Position numbers and translations under genes: made by a program | Assembly (NCBI RefSeq): GCF_013009345.1 | Contig: NZ_JABELE010000004.1 | Span: 62,001 to 126,000, forward strand | Direction of reading: 5' to 3' | From: Acinetobacter geminorum | Lineage (GTDB): Bacteria > Pseudomonadota > Gammaproteobacteria > Pseudomonadales > Moraxellaceae | Length of the DNA stretch: 64,000 nucleotides | Notes under the pieces: generated by a model | Database searches by the model: none | Seen by the model: the letters and a program-made list of their open reading frames with translations, nothing else | Told to the model about the DNA's origin: nothing | Part shown: piece by piece, positions 9,376 through 16,923 of the stretch | How the letters are laid out: each line of letters starts with the position of its first letter | Numbering within the stretch: the first letter of the stretch is position 1

Positions 9376-10340
9376 GTAATTTTTTGATCCAGCCACTGGA
9401 ACAATTGTTGATAGACTTGTTCTCGTACTGGCTGGGCCGAAAGGACTAAGTCATGCAATCCATTGTGAATAGAGACTAAAGAGACATCACCTTTAATTTT
9501 TTTACCATGTTTCTCAATGTCTTTAACATCTAAAATCACGTCACTTTGAGTTGCATCTGGACCCCATTTGCGCGGGTTTTTAGTTTGATGCGAATGCATA
9601 ATCATTGCGGGAACGTTTAGTTTAACCCCGCGATGAATCTCTTTTTGTGCCGTATGAATCGCATGTACAAAACTGAGTTGAACTGTAGGGGCAGAGGTTG
9701 GTTTCCAGTCAAGGTTAAACTCCCATTCACCTTTGAGCTGCTTGTGAAGACTGGTGGTATACCATTTGTTGAGTTGGCTTGGGAATTTAACTTTTGGTAG
9801 ATATTTTCCTACTCGACTGAGCATTGGAATACCAAATTTCTTTTCGATTAGACTTAAATTAAAGTCGTAAAACGGACTATTTGCCCATAGCGCTTTAATA
9901 AGAGGATGATTTGGATGATGGGCAGCATAAAGCGTTGCTGTCAAACCACCAGTTGAATGGCCTGCGAGTAAAACCTGAGTGTGTTGCTCTTCGCCAATAA
10001 TCTGTAATGCTTGAGTAATTTCGGAGTCGTATTCATTTAAATCAAGCACATTATAGAAAATTTGATGAGGCAGCTTTGAGCGGCCATATTTTCTTAAATC
10101 AAGTGCATAGAAGTCATAACCATGAGCATTAAATTGCTCAGCCATTTCGGTTTGAAAGAAATAATCTAAAAAACCATGAATATATAGTACGGCTTTTTGA
10201 GTAGATTGAGCAGCTTTTTTACGGACTAAGGTGGCTACAACTTTCCCTTCATAATCATCAGGAAAACTAAGTGTGAGCTGTTCGTAACCCGTGCCTAAAA
10301 TATCTGGAACATAAGTTTGATTAGCTAAAGATGTATTCAT
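9372..10340 (-). CDS. Alpha/beta hydrolase (monoacylglycerol lipase-like)
   Basis: A 322-residue alpha/beta hydrolase. LYIHGFLDYFF forms the oxyanion region (about 52-62), the nucleophile elbow LAGHSTGG gives Ser129, and SIHNGLHDLVLS near the C-terminus carries the likely catalytic histidine. The overall pattern resembles lysophospholipase or monoglyceride lipase families. There is no signal peptide, so it is probably cytoplasmic. The substrate cannot be deduced. It converges with the GAF regulator, overlapping it by four bases, so it is unlikely to share that gene's transcript. Confidence 0.82.
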   Translation of the reverse strand: MNTSLANQTYVPDILGTGYEQLTLSFPDDYEGKVVATLVRKKAAQSTQKAVLYIHGFLDYFFQTEMAEQFNAHGYDFYALDLRKYGRSKLPHQIFYNVLDLNEYDSEITQALQIIGEEQHTQVLLAGHSTGGLTATLYAAHHPNHPLIKALWANSPFYDFNLSLIEKKFGIPMLSRVGKYLPKVKFPSQLNKWYTTSLHKQLKGEWEFNLDWKPTSAPTVQLSFVHAIHTAQKEIHRGVKLNVPAMIMHSHQTKNPRKWGPDATQSDVILDVKDIEKHGKKIKGDVSLVSIHNGLHDLVLSAQPVREQVYQQLFQWLDQKIT

Positions 10341-10435
10341 TTTTATCGAGCTATTGTAATTAAGACATGCAGAGTATCCTTCAATGAAATGGGCGAATTG
10401 TCAATCAGGTTTAGAGAAGGTTAGAGTATAGGTTC

Positions 10436-10471
10436 TAAAAAAAGGGAATACCGCTGGAGCTAAGTATTCCC
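10436..10471 (-). terminator. Terminator of the iron alcohol dehydrogenase gene
   Basis: GGGAATAC (10444-10451) pairs with GTATTCCC (10464-10471). On the minus strand the stem is followed by seven T residues (A-run 10437-10443), the layout of a rho-independent terminator 64 bases past the dehydrogenase stop. Confidence 0.85.
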
Positions 10472-10534
10472 AAAAAAGTAAGTCAACGGTCGGAGGGATT
10501 TGACTTACTAGAGGGATATGCCATTACATCAGTA

Positions 10535-11707
10535 TTAAAGTGCTGCTTTGAAAATCTCCACAACTTGTGCATGATTTGCTTTACGAGGGTTGGTGAGCAT
10601 ACATGCATCTTTTTGAGCATTATCTGCCATCACCGCAAGGTCTTCAGTTTTCACACCAAGCTCTGTTAAACCAGATGGAATACCAATTGATGAAGACAGT
10701 TTACGAATGGCATCAATTGCAGCATAGGCAGCTTCTGTTACGGTGAGTCCGTGAGTATTTACACCCATTAACTCTGCGATTTTTGCGTAACGATCTGGGC
10801 AAGCAATTAAGTTAAATTCACAAACGTGTGGTAACAAGATTGCGTTACATACACCGTGAGGTAGGTTGTAGAAACCGCCTAACTGGTGCGCCATTGCGTG
10901 AACATACCCTAAAGATGCGTTGTTAAATGCCATCCCAGCCAAATATTGTGCATAGCTCATCGCATCACGTGCTTCGATGTTTTCACCATTTGCTACAGCA
11001 GGTTGTAACCACTGGCTAATCATCGTAATCGCTTTTTCTGCACACGCATCAGTAATTGGGTTTGCCGCCGTAGAAACATATGCTTCAACTGCATGAGTTA
11101 GCGCATCCATACCTGTTGCAGCGGTTAAACCAGCCGGTTTTGCAATCATGAGTTTCGGATCATCGATCGCAATAAGTGGAGTACAACGCCAGTCAACAAT
11201 CGCCATTTTTACGTGAGTATCGGTATTGGTAATAATACAGAAACGAGTCATTTCAGATGCAGTACCAGCCGTTGTATTTACTGCAATCAATGGTGTCATT
11301 GGAACTTTGCTTTTATCAATACCTTCGTAATCACGAATATGACCACCACCCGCAGTGACTAAACCAATCCCTTTTGCACAGTCGTGAGATGAACCGCCAC
11401 CTAGAGAGACAATAAAGTCACATCCATTTTCGTTATAGGCATTTACGCCATTATGAACATTAATATCGGTTGGGTTAGGTTCTGCACCTGGGAATATATG
11501 GCTTGCAACACCTGCTTCAGTTAAATAGTTTGCGATAAGATCTGCAACACCAAATTTAAATAAGCCTTCATCGGTCACAATTAATGCTTTTTTTGCGCCA
11601 AGGTTTTGTGCCTTTGTACCAATTTCTTTAGCACATCCTGGTCCAAAGAGTGATACACATGGAATATAAAAACCGTTTGTTTGATCTGCAATATTTTTAA
11701 AAGCCAT
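10535..11707 (-). CDS. Iron-containing alcohol dehydrogenase
   Basis: A 390-residue group III (iron-activated) alcohol dehydrogenase. The NAD-binding GGGSSHDCAKGIGL motif lies near residue 100, and the metal site is visible as DALTHAVEAYVS plus HAMAHQLGGFYNLPHG with its histidines. The start at MAFKNIADQ is preceded by GAAGGAATC; the 19-codon upstream extension has no ribosome site and was rejected. It interconverts ethanol-type alcohols and aldehydes and so links to the nearby aldehyde dehydrogenase. In A. baumannii, an iron alcohol dehydrogenase at what I believe is this locus is reported as ethanol-induced. Confidence 0.94.
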   Translation of the reverse strand: MAFKNIADQTNGFYIPCVSLFGPGCAKEIGTKAQNLGAKKALIVTDEGLFKFGVADLIANYLTEAGVASHIFPGAEPNPTDINVHNGVNAYNENGCDFIVSLGGGSSHDCAKGIGLVTAGGGHIRDYEGIDKSKVPMTPLIAVNTTAGTASEMTRFCIITNTDTHVKMAIVDWRCTPLIAIDDPKLMIAKPAGLTAATGMDALTHAVEAYVSTAANPITDACAEKAITMISQWLQPAVANGENIEARDAMSYAQYLAGMAFNNASLGYVHAMAHQLGGFYNLPHGVCNAILLPHVCEFNLIACPDRYAKIAELMGVNTHGLTVTEAAYAAIDAIRKLSSSIGIPSGLTELGVKTEDLAVMADNAQKDACMLTNPRKANHAQVVEIFKAAL

Positions 11708-11937
11708 GGAGTGATTCCTTCTTCCATAAATCCATTGTTTGTTATTACAGGTGAGCCTCACCATGGCCTTAGTATTGTGATGTGAAGTTTATTTTCCTAC
11801 CTACCAAAAACCTACCAAATATTATTTTGTTTTTAATTATTGATTTATATTTACTTTTTAGAAAGTTTGGCACATTCATTTAATTTTTTCGGGAAAATCG
11901 TTAAGCTATGGGCTGTTAAAGATGTACATATGAGATT

Positions 11938-13650
11938 ATGAAACAGGAAACTGCGCTTAAACTGCTTAAAGCAGGTGAAAATGTCTTTTTAACCGGTTCG
12001 GCTGGTGCAGGGAAAACCTATACACTTAATCAGTACATCCAATACCTCAAAGCACGTAAAGTGCCTGTGGCAATTACGGCATCTACAGGTATTGCAGCAA
12101 CACATATGAACGGTATGACCATTCATACATGGGCTGGCATTGGCATTAAAGATCTGTTAACTGACGACGATCTAAAACGCATGAAAGAGCGTAAATATCT
12201 CAAGGAACATCTTGAAAATGCGCAAGTTCTTGTGATTGATGAAATCTCAATGCTACATGCGAAACAGCTTAATCTGGTCAATCAGGTTCTAAAATATTTT
12301 AAAGAAAGTGATGAAGCATTCGGCGGTATTCAAGTTATTGTGGCTGGAGATTTCTTCCAGTTGCCGCCTGTAGGGCGTAATGGTGAAGCCAACCGTGATA
12401 AGTTCTGTTTTATGTCAGATGCATGGGTCGAAGCCAAATTCCGTGTATGTTACTTAACAGAACAGCACCGTCAAGACGATGAAATTCTGAACCAGATTTT
12501 AAACGCTATTCGTGCGCAAAATATTCAACCAGATCATTTGCAAGCACTGCGTCAATCACGCTCGCATGATATTGGTGAGACCTTTACTCGTCTTTATACG
12601 CATAATATGGATGTCGACAACATCAACTATCAGCATTTAAATGAAATTGATAACGAAGGGCATCAATTCAATGCTGTTTTAGATGGTAATGAAAAGTTAT
12701 TAGAAACTTTAAAATCTTCAGTTCGTGCGCCAGAAGAACTCACACTTAAAAAACATGCCAAAGTCATGTTTGTAAAAAATAACTTTGATATGGGTTATAT
12801 CAATGGAAGCTTGGGTGAAGTCATCGGCTTTGAAGAAGATGATGAAAATGGCTTACTGCCAAAGGTAAAATTGACCGATGGCACGACTTTGCTGGTTGCT
12901 CCTGAAACATGGTCCGTTGAAAATGAAGCAGGCAAAGTGATTGCAAGTTTTCAGCAAATTCCGCTTCGTTTAGCGTGGGCGATTACTATTCATAAAAGCC
13001 AAGGGATGACTTTAGAAGCGGCTGAAATTAACCTCATGAACACCTTTGAAAAAGGTCAGGGTTATGTTGCATTGTCGCGCTTAAAATCTTTAACTGGTCT
13101 AAAATTATTAGGGATTAACGAGCAAGCTTTAGAGTTAGATAGTTTAGCTGTAAAAGCGGATCGTCGTTTTCAAGAGCTTTCAAAAGAGGCCGAAGACAAC
13201 TTTGCAGATGTAGATTTAACGGCTCAGCATAAAGCCTTTATTCGTCACTGTGGTGGCACCTTAAATGAAACCGAGATTTCTCGTAATGAGAAGAAACTCG
13301 CAAAAGGTGGCAAGCAAAATTATGCTACGGCAACTTTAGATGAGACACGTGCGTTGTTTGAAGAAGGTTACGAGATTGAAGACATCGCGCATGAGCGTGG
13401 TCTGACACCAGCAACCATCATTAATCATTTGGCTCGACTTCATAAAGAACAAAAGCTGGATATTTCGGTTGCCCATCCGGGTGAGGAAGTGGTCGAAGAA
13501 ATTCGTAAAATTTATAAGAAGCTAAAAAAACGTCAAAATCCAGATCATTTTTCTGATGATGGTTCGATCAAACTAAGACCAATTGTTGAAGCAACCAGCC
13601 CTCGAATGGGATATGATCAGGTTCGATTAGCTTTATTATTTATTGAGTAA
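11938..13650 (+). CDS. PIF1/RecD-like superfamily 1B DNA helicase with C-terminal HTH domain
   Basis: A 570-residue helicase. Walker A is TGSAGAGKTYTL (about residues 19-30), Walker B is VLVIDEISML (about 97-106), and motif VI lies in WAITIHKSQGMTLE followed by GQGYVALSRLKS. These mark the PIF1 branch of SF1B, 5'-3' helicases that process replication or recombination intermediates and G-quadruplexes. Residues about 480-530 (TRALFEEGYEIEDIAHERGL) resemble the HTH_40 domain found at the C-terminus of RecQ-type helicases, so it probably makes an extra DNA contact. It stands alone with its own AT-rich upstream region. The cellular role is not known to me. Confidence 0.88.
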   Translation: MKQETALKLLKAGENVFLTGSAGAGKTYTLNQYIQYLKARKVPVAITASTGIAATHMNGMTIHTWAGIGIKDLLTDDDLKRMKERKYLKEHLENAQVLVIDEISMLHAKQLNLVNQVLKYFKESDEAFGGIQVIVAGDFFQLPPVGRNGEANRDKFCFMSDAWVEAKFRVCYLTEQHRQDDEILNQILNAIRAQNIQPDHLQALRQSRSHDIGETFTRLYTHNMDVDNINYQHLNEIDNEGHQFNAVLDGNEKLLETLKSSVRAPEELTLKKHAKVMFVKNNFDMGYINGSLGEVIGFEEDDENGLLPKVKLTDGTTLLVAPETWSVENEAGKVIASFQQIPLRLAWAITIHKSQGMTLEAAEINLMNTFEKGQGYVALSRLKSLTGLKLLGINEQALELDSLAVKADRRFQELSKEAEDNFADVDLTAQHKAFIRHCGGTLNETEISRNEKKLAKGGKQNYATATLDETRALFEEGYEIEDIAHERGLTPATIINHLARLHKEQKLDISVAHPGEEVVEEIRKIYKKLKKRQNPDHFSDDGSIKLRPIVEATSPRMGYDQVRLALLFIE

Positions 13651-13693
13651 AGTTTAATTGGCTTAATGACTTATTATATAAATTGAGGTGGCT

Positions 13694-14053
13694 ATGCCGC
13701 ACGTTGTAGTTGATTATTCAGAAAACTTAACTGGATTGAATGCAAAACAATTACTTGAAGAAATTAATACCACACTGATTGAGACAGAGCTATTTAGTCC
13801 AGAAGACATTAAAAGCCGTGCGCGTAAAGATGACGTTTTCCTCATTGGCTTAGGGGCCGATCAAGCCTACATTCATTTAAAAGCCTACATTTTGTCAGGA
13901 AGAACGGCTGAACAAAAACAACTTATGGGTGAGCAGTTATTAGCGGCACTCAGCAACAAAAAATATCTACAACCAGAGTTTAATAAAGAAATTCAATTGT
14001 GCGTTGAGCTTGTCGATATGCCAAGAGAAGATTACTTTAAGCAAGTTATATAA
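13694..14053 (+). CDS. 5-carboxymethyl-2-hydroxymuconate delta-isomerase family protein
   Basis: A 119-residue protein of the tautomerase-like CHMI family. I chose the ATG giving MPHVVVDYSENL because removal of Met exposes the catalytic Pro1 of this superfamily and GAGG sits five bases upstream; a GTG two codons earlier would bury that proline. CHMI acts in homoprotocatechuate breakdown, but no other genes of that pathway are near. A role as a general keto-enol isomerase is therefore equally possible. It follows the helicase by 43 bases and may be co-transcribed. Confidence 0.85.
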   Translation: MPHVVVDYSENLTGLNAKQLLEEINTTLIETELFSPEDIKSRARKDDVFLIGLGADQAYIHLKAYILSGRTAEQKQLMGEQLLAALSNKKYLQPEFNKEIQLCVELVDMPREDYFKQVI

Positions 14054-14157
14054 TCCTAAAAAAGCGCAATTTCGATCAAGAATAGAGATCAGCACTGTGT
14101 AAAAGCAGTCCGATCTTATTACAGATATCTACTTACTTTTAAAGTGAGTCTAGCGTG

Positions 14158-14187
14158 ATACAGGCATAATCTAGGTTATGCCTGTAT
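14158..14187. terminator. Inverted repeat overlapping the thiM stop codon
   Basis: A perfect 12-bp inverted repeat, ATACAGGCATAA and TTATGCCTGTAT, with a six-base loop. The right arm includes the thiM stop codon. It lies between the convergent CHMI and thiM genes. No long T-run follows on either side, so it may act as a bidirectional but imperfect terminator or as an mRNA 3' stabiliser. Confidence 0.6.
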
Positions 14188-15003
14188 TTCTAAAAGCCTA
14201 ATATCTGCATATTGTTCGATCAAGTTGTCATCTAGCATATGGATATAATCCATAAAGATAGTGCTAAAACTTCCCATAGTTTGTGCTTGATTTGCAGCAA
14301 GTTTACCCGCAATCGCAAAATGAACATGAGCTGAAAGAGCAGCAATCGTTGGCGTCGTCACAGCGCTATATGCTGCGATTAACGCACCTAAAGCGCAGCC
14401 TGTTGCTGTGATTTTGGGCTGTAAACGGCTTCCGCCGTTTACTTGAATCACAGCATCTAATTCTTTAGATAAAATATAATCTGACTCACCTGAAATAGCG
14501 ATACAGTCCGCATGTGCTAATAGTGTATAAGCCTGTTGATAGGCTTGAGCACTACTTAGGGTACTATCGACACCTTTAGATTGAACTTGGTTGCCTGCAA
14601 GCGTACTGATTTCTGAAGCATTACCACGAATAACGCTTGGCTTGAACTGTAAAAGCTCGTCTGTCATTTGACTACGCCAAGCTAAAATTGGTCCATAGCC
14701 AACTGGATCAAGCACCCACGGAATGTTATTAAGCTGTGCTGTTTTTGCAGAGATTTGCATGGCCTGCATTTGCTCTGAAGTCGGGGTGCCTAAATTGATG
14801 CTTAAAGCCGATGAAATTTTGGTAAAACTTTCTGCTTCATAAGGATTATCAATCATGGCAGGTGAAGCACCAGAAGCAAGTAAGACATTGGCTGTATAGT
14901 TGGCTGCAACGCTATTGGTAATGCATTGCACAAGAGGCGTTTTTGCCTGCATGTTTTGCCAAGCGTCAATGATCTGCTCAATCAAAGTCGATGCTGATGT
15001 CAT
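14176..15003 (-). CDS. thiM: Hydroxyethylthiazole kinase
   Basis: A 275-residue ribokinase-like enzyme that phosphorylates 4-methyl-5-(2-hydroxyethyl)thiazole in thiamine salvage. Landmarks: PLVQCITNSVAANYTANVLL near the N-terminus, WVLDPVGYG (about 100-108), the SVIRGNASEI segment, and the C-terminal GCALGALIAAY anion-hole motif with its catalytic cysteine. No thiE or thiD is adjacent. The gene starts 35 bases after the unknown zinc-ribbon gene, so the two probably share a transcript, and that gap is too small for a TPP riboswitch. Confidence 0.94.
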   Translation of the reverse strand: MTSASTLIEQIIDAWQNMQAKTPLVQCITNSVAANYTANVLLASGASPAMIDNPYEAESFTKISSALSINLGTPTSEQMQAMQISAKTAQLNNIPWVLDPVGYGPILAWRSQMTDELLQFKPSVIRGNASEISTLAGNQVQSKGVDSTLSSAQAYQQAYTLLAHADCIAISGESDYILSKELDAVIQVNGGSRLQPKITATGCALGALIAAYSAVTTPTIAALSAHVHFAIAGKLAANQAQTMGSFSTIFMDYIHMLDDNLIEQYADIRLLEIQA

Positions 15004-15038
15004 ATTATTATCCTTATTAAGCCAAAGTGATTTTAGAT

Positions 15039-16196
15039 TTAGTGAGTAAAATAATGATCTTGATGCTTACATCTTTGGCAAATTAAGGAAACATAATCTG
15101 CCGCATCATAATCAACACTTAAATCATTTGAACCACAATGCATACAGCGTTTAACTGAATAAAAGTTTAATCGAGGTTCAATTTTTCGCCATGCTTTCCA
15201 GACAGGTTGTACAAAGATCTGTTCGTCGTAGCCTAAGAAGCGGTTAAGTAAAATATAACTCATTTTACTGTAGGGAATATTGTGAGGACGAGGCAACATT
15301 GAGGTTTCCCACTTTTCAGCTAAGGCTCTCTCGCGATATTGCTCTAAGGTTTTCTTTAACAAATTGGTGTTAATAAATTTTTCATTACGCGGCTGTAGGG
15401 CTTTCTGTTTATAAAGGTACTCAAGCGCGGTTTGAATTAAATAATAAATTTGACCAATTGCTAATGAATCCATTAAACGATAGCAAAAAGTTTGGAAATT
15501 AGAGCTTCCTGCAATTTGAATGCCCCAAGTTCGGCAATAGAACTGCATAAACTGAATAATCTCTTGATATAGCACCTGAAAAAGTACGTCTTTTACTTCA
15601 TCGGCACTACGAAACGGAATACCAAGACTTAAATTTTCATAAAACCAGTAGCGTAATTGCTGGGCAACACTAAATAAACTTGGGTCACTATAACCGTCCA
15701 AGCGAATGTTTAAATAAAAGCACTGAGGTTCATCAGCTTGATCTTGGGCGTTTAAAATTCCATCTTTATGGAGTTGCTTAATCAGATAGTTTTGAAAAAT
15801 CCAGTTTGGTGTAATGGACTGATATTTAATCTGGTCCCAGTGAATATATTCGTCATGTGCAAGATCATCACGAGCATAGTCATCAAGTAGGCTGAGTAAA
15901 AAAAGTTTATGTAAAAAACTGAGCTGTTCCAGACTGCGTTGTGGTTGCTCTTTTGACTTGAACTGGCGTTGTTCTTGTAGGCGTGTTTGCTGTAAAAGCT
16001 TTTTCCGTTGTTTTGTGCATGTTTCACAATGACAAGTCATTTTCGTATCTTTAAATACACGGTGCTGACAATGACTGCATTCATGAAACTGAATGTCTTG
16101 TTCAAATTGCTCGGCATCTACCCAGTACATTGAAGCTTGGCAGAGAGGACAATGGCTACTTTCATCTAGCTGTTTCTGTAGAATTTGTAAGGCCAT
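15039..16196 (-). CDS. Unknown protein with N- and C-terminal zinc-ribbon cysteine pairs
   Basis: A 385-residue protein that I do not recognise. Three sets of cysteine pairs stand out: CPLC with CSHC near residues 18-45, CHCETC near 60, and a C-terminal CMHCGSNDLS with CQRCKH. These look like treble-clef or zinc-ribbon folds flanking a helical, aromatic-rich middle. Start choice: MALQILQKQL has CGGAGCGAA upstream, whereas a start 17 codons earlier has none. It lies upstream of thiM in the same orientation. A nucleic-acid-binding or metal-binding role is possible but unproven; no enzyme motif is visible. Confidence 0.7.
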   Translation of the reverse strand: MALQILQKQLDESSHCPLCQASMYWVDAEQFEQDIQFHECSHCQHRVFKDTKMTCHCETCTKQRKKLLQQTRLQEQRQFKSKEQPQRSLEQLSFLHKLFLLSLLDDYARDDLAHDEYIHWDQIKYQSITPNWIFQNYLIKQLHKDGILNAQDQADEPQCFYLNIRLDGYSDPSLFSVAQQLRYWFYENLSLGIPFRSADEVKDVLFQVLYQEIIQFMQFYCRTWGIQIAGSSNFQTFCYRLMDSLAIGQIYYLIQTALEYLYKQKALQPRNEKFINTNLLKKTLEQYRERALAEKWETSMLPRPHNIPYSKMSYILLNRFLGYDEQIFVQPVWKAWRKIEPRLNFYSVKRCMHCGSNDLSVDYDAADYVSLICQRCKHQDHYFTH

Positions 16197-16291
16197 TTCG
16201 CTCCGAATGCATAAATTAGTCAGGATAGAGCTATTATACACAGCCAAATTGCCGATAGCTGAGATTGTCTTTTTGTTTGGTGCAAAAATAG

Positions 16292-16325
16292 AAAACCTAA
16301 AGTCTTTGTTTTAACTTTAGGTTTT
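16292..16325 (-). terminator. Terminator of the 85-residue hypothetical gene
   Basis: A 12-bp stem, AAAACCTAAAGT with ACTTTAGGTTTT, and a 10-base loop. On the minus strand T-rich sequence follows. It lies 23 bases past the stop codon at 16348. Confidence 0.75.
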
Positions 16326-16347
16326 CATAAGGGGTTAAAATTTAAAA

Positions 16348-16605
16348 TTAAACAGGGCACGGCAAGCTCTCATCATTCTGTCCAAGCTTTTTGGCATTGA
16401 TAAGTGCCTGCACTTTTTTACTTGGTAATTTTACTTTACCTAAAGCATCATAAGTATTAACGATAGAGGTCACCTCCTGAGCTGTAATAGAAATACCTTC
16501 CGCAGATAAAAACACCGCAATCACATGGTGATCGAGTCCTGCTGCGTCTAGATCATGAATTGCTTTAATATTTTCTAAACGATGAAAATGTGCTTTTAAT
16601 TCCAT
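16348..16605 (-). CDS. Hypothetical protein, 85 residues
   Basis: A small soluble protein starting MELKAHFHRLENIKAIHDLD, with mixed charge and a helix-turn-helix-like spacing in its middle (HHVIAVFLSAEGISITAQEVTSI), though too weak to call DNA-binding. It has a well-placed ribosome site (GAGG, read as ...AAGAGGTGTCGGT before ATG) and its own terminator, so it is probably a real gene with its own promoter. I do not recognise a family. Confidence 0.7.
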   Translation of the reverse strand: MELKAHFHRLENIKAIHDLDAAGLDHHVIAVFLSAEGISITAQEVTSIVNTYDALGKVKLPSKKVQALINAKKLGQNDESLPCPV

Positions 16606-16923
16606 ACCGACACCTCTTGTTCTGATTGAAATATTTATATTGGTGTATTAGTGAAGGCAAGAACCATGCCCAAAATGTAAGCTGACTCTAAAAAATGTTA
16701 AAAGCTGAATTTGTTTTATTTTTATTGTATAGATTGATTATATAAGCAACGATTATCGTAAATTTGGTTTAATCTGTGCTAATAAAAGACGATTCTAATT
16801 TGAAATGTATAAATGAAGTCCCATTAATTTTATAAAGGTAAACAAACACGGTATGTATGAATGTGTATGATCAAGTTCATAAAATTCGTACTACGGTTTC
16901 CGAAAAGTATATAAGGAATAAAG
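16606..16923. other. Intergenic region upstream of pepN
   Basis: This 318-base AT-rich gap separates divergent genes, so it should contain two promoters. The pepN ribosome site AAGGAATAAAG is clear at its right end. No convincing operator, RNA structure or small gene was seen. Confidence 0.5.

Noticed and set aside
14176..16247. TPP riboswitch for thiM
   Set aside because: Only 35 bases separate thiM from the upstream gene and no CTGAGA-type core was found before the zinc-ribbon gene.
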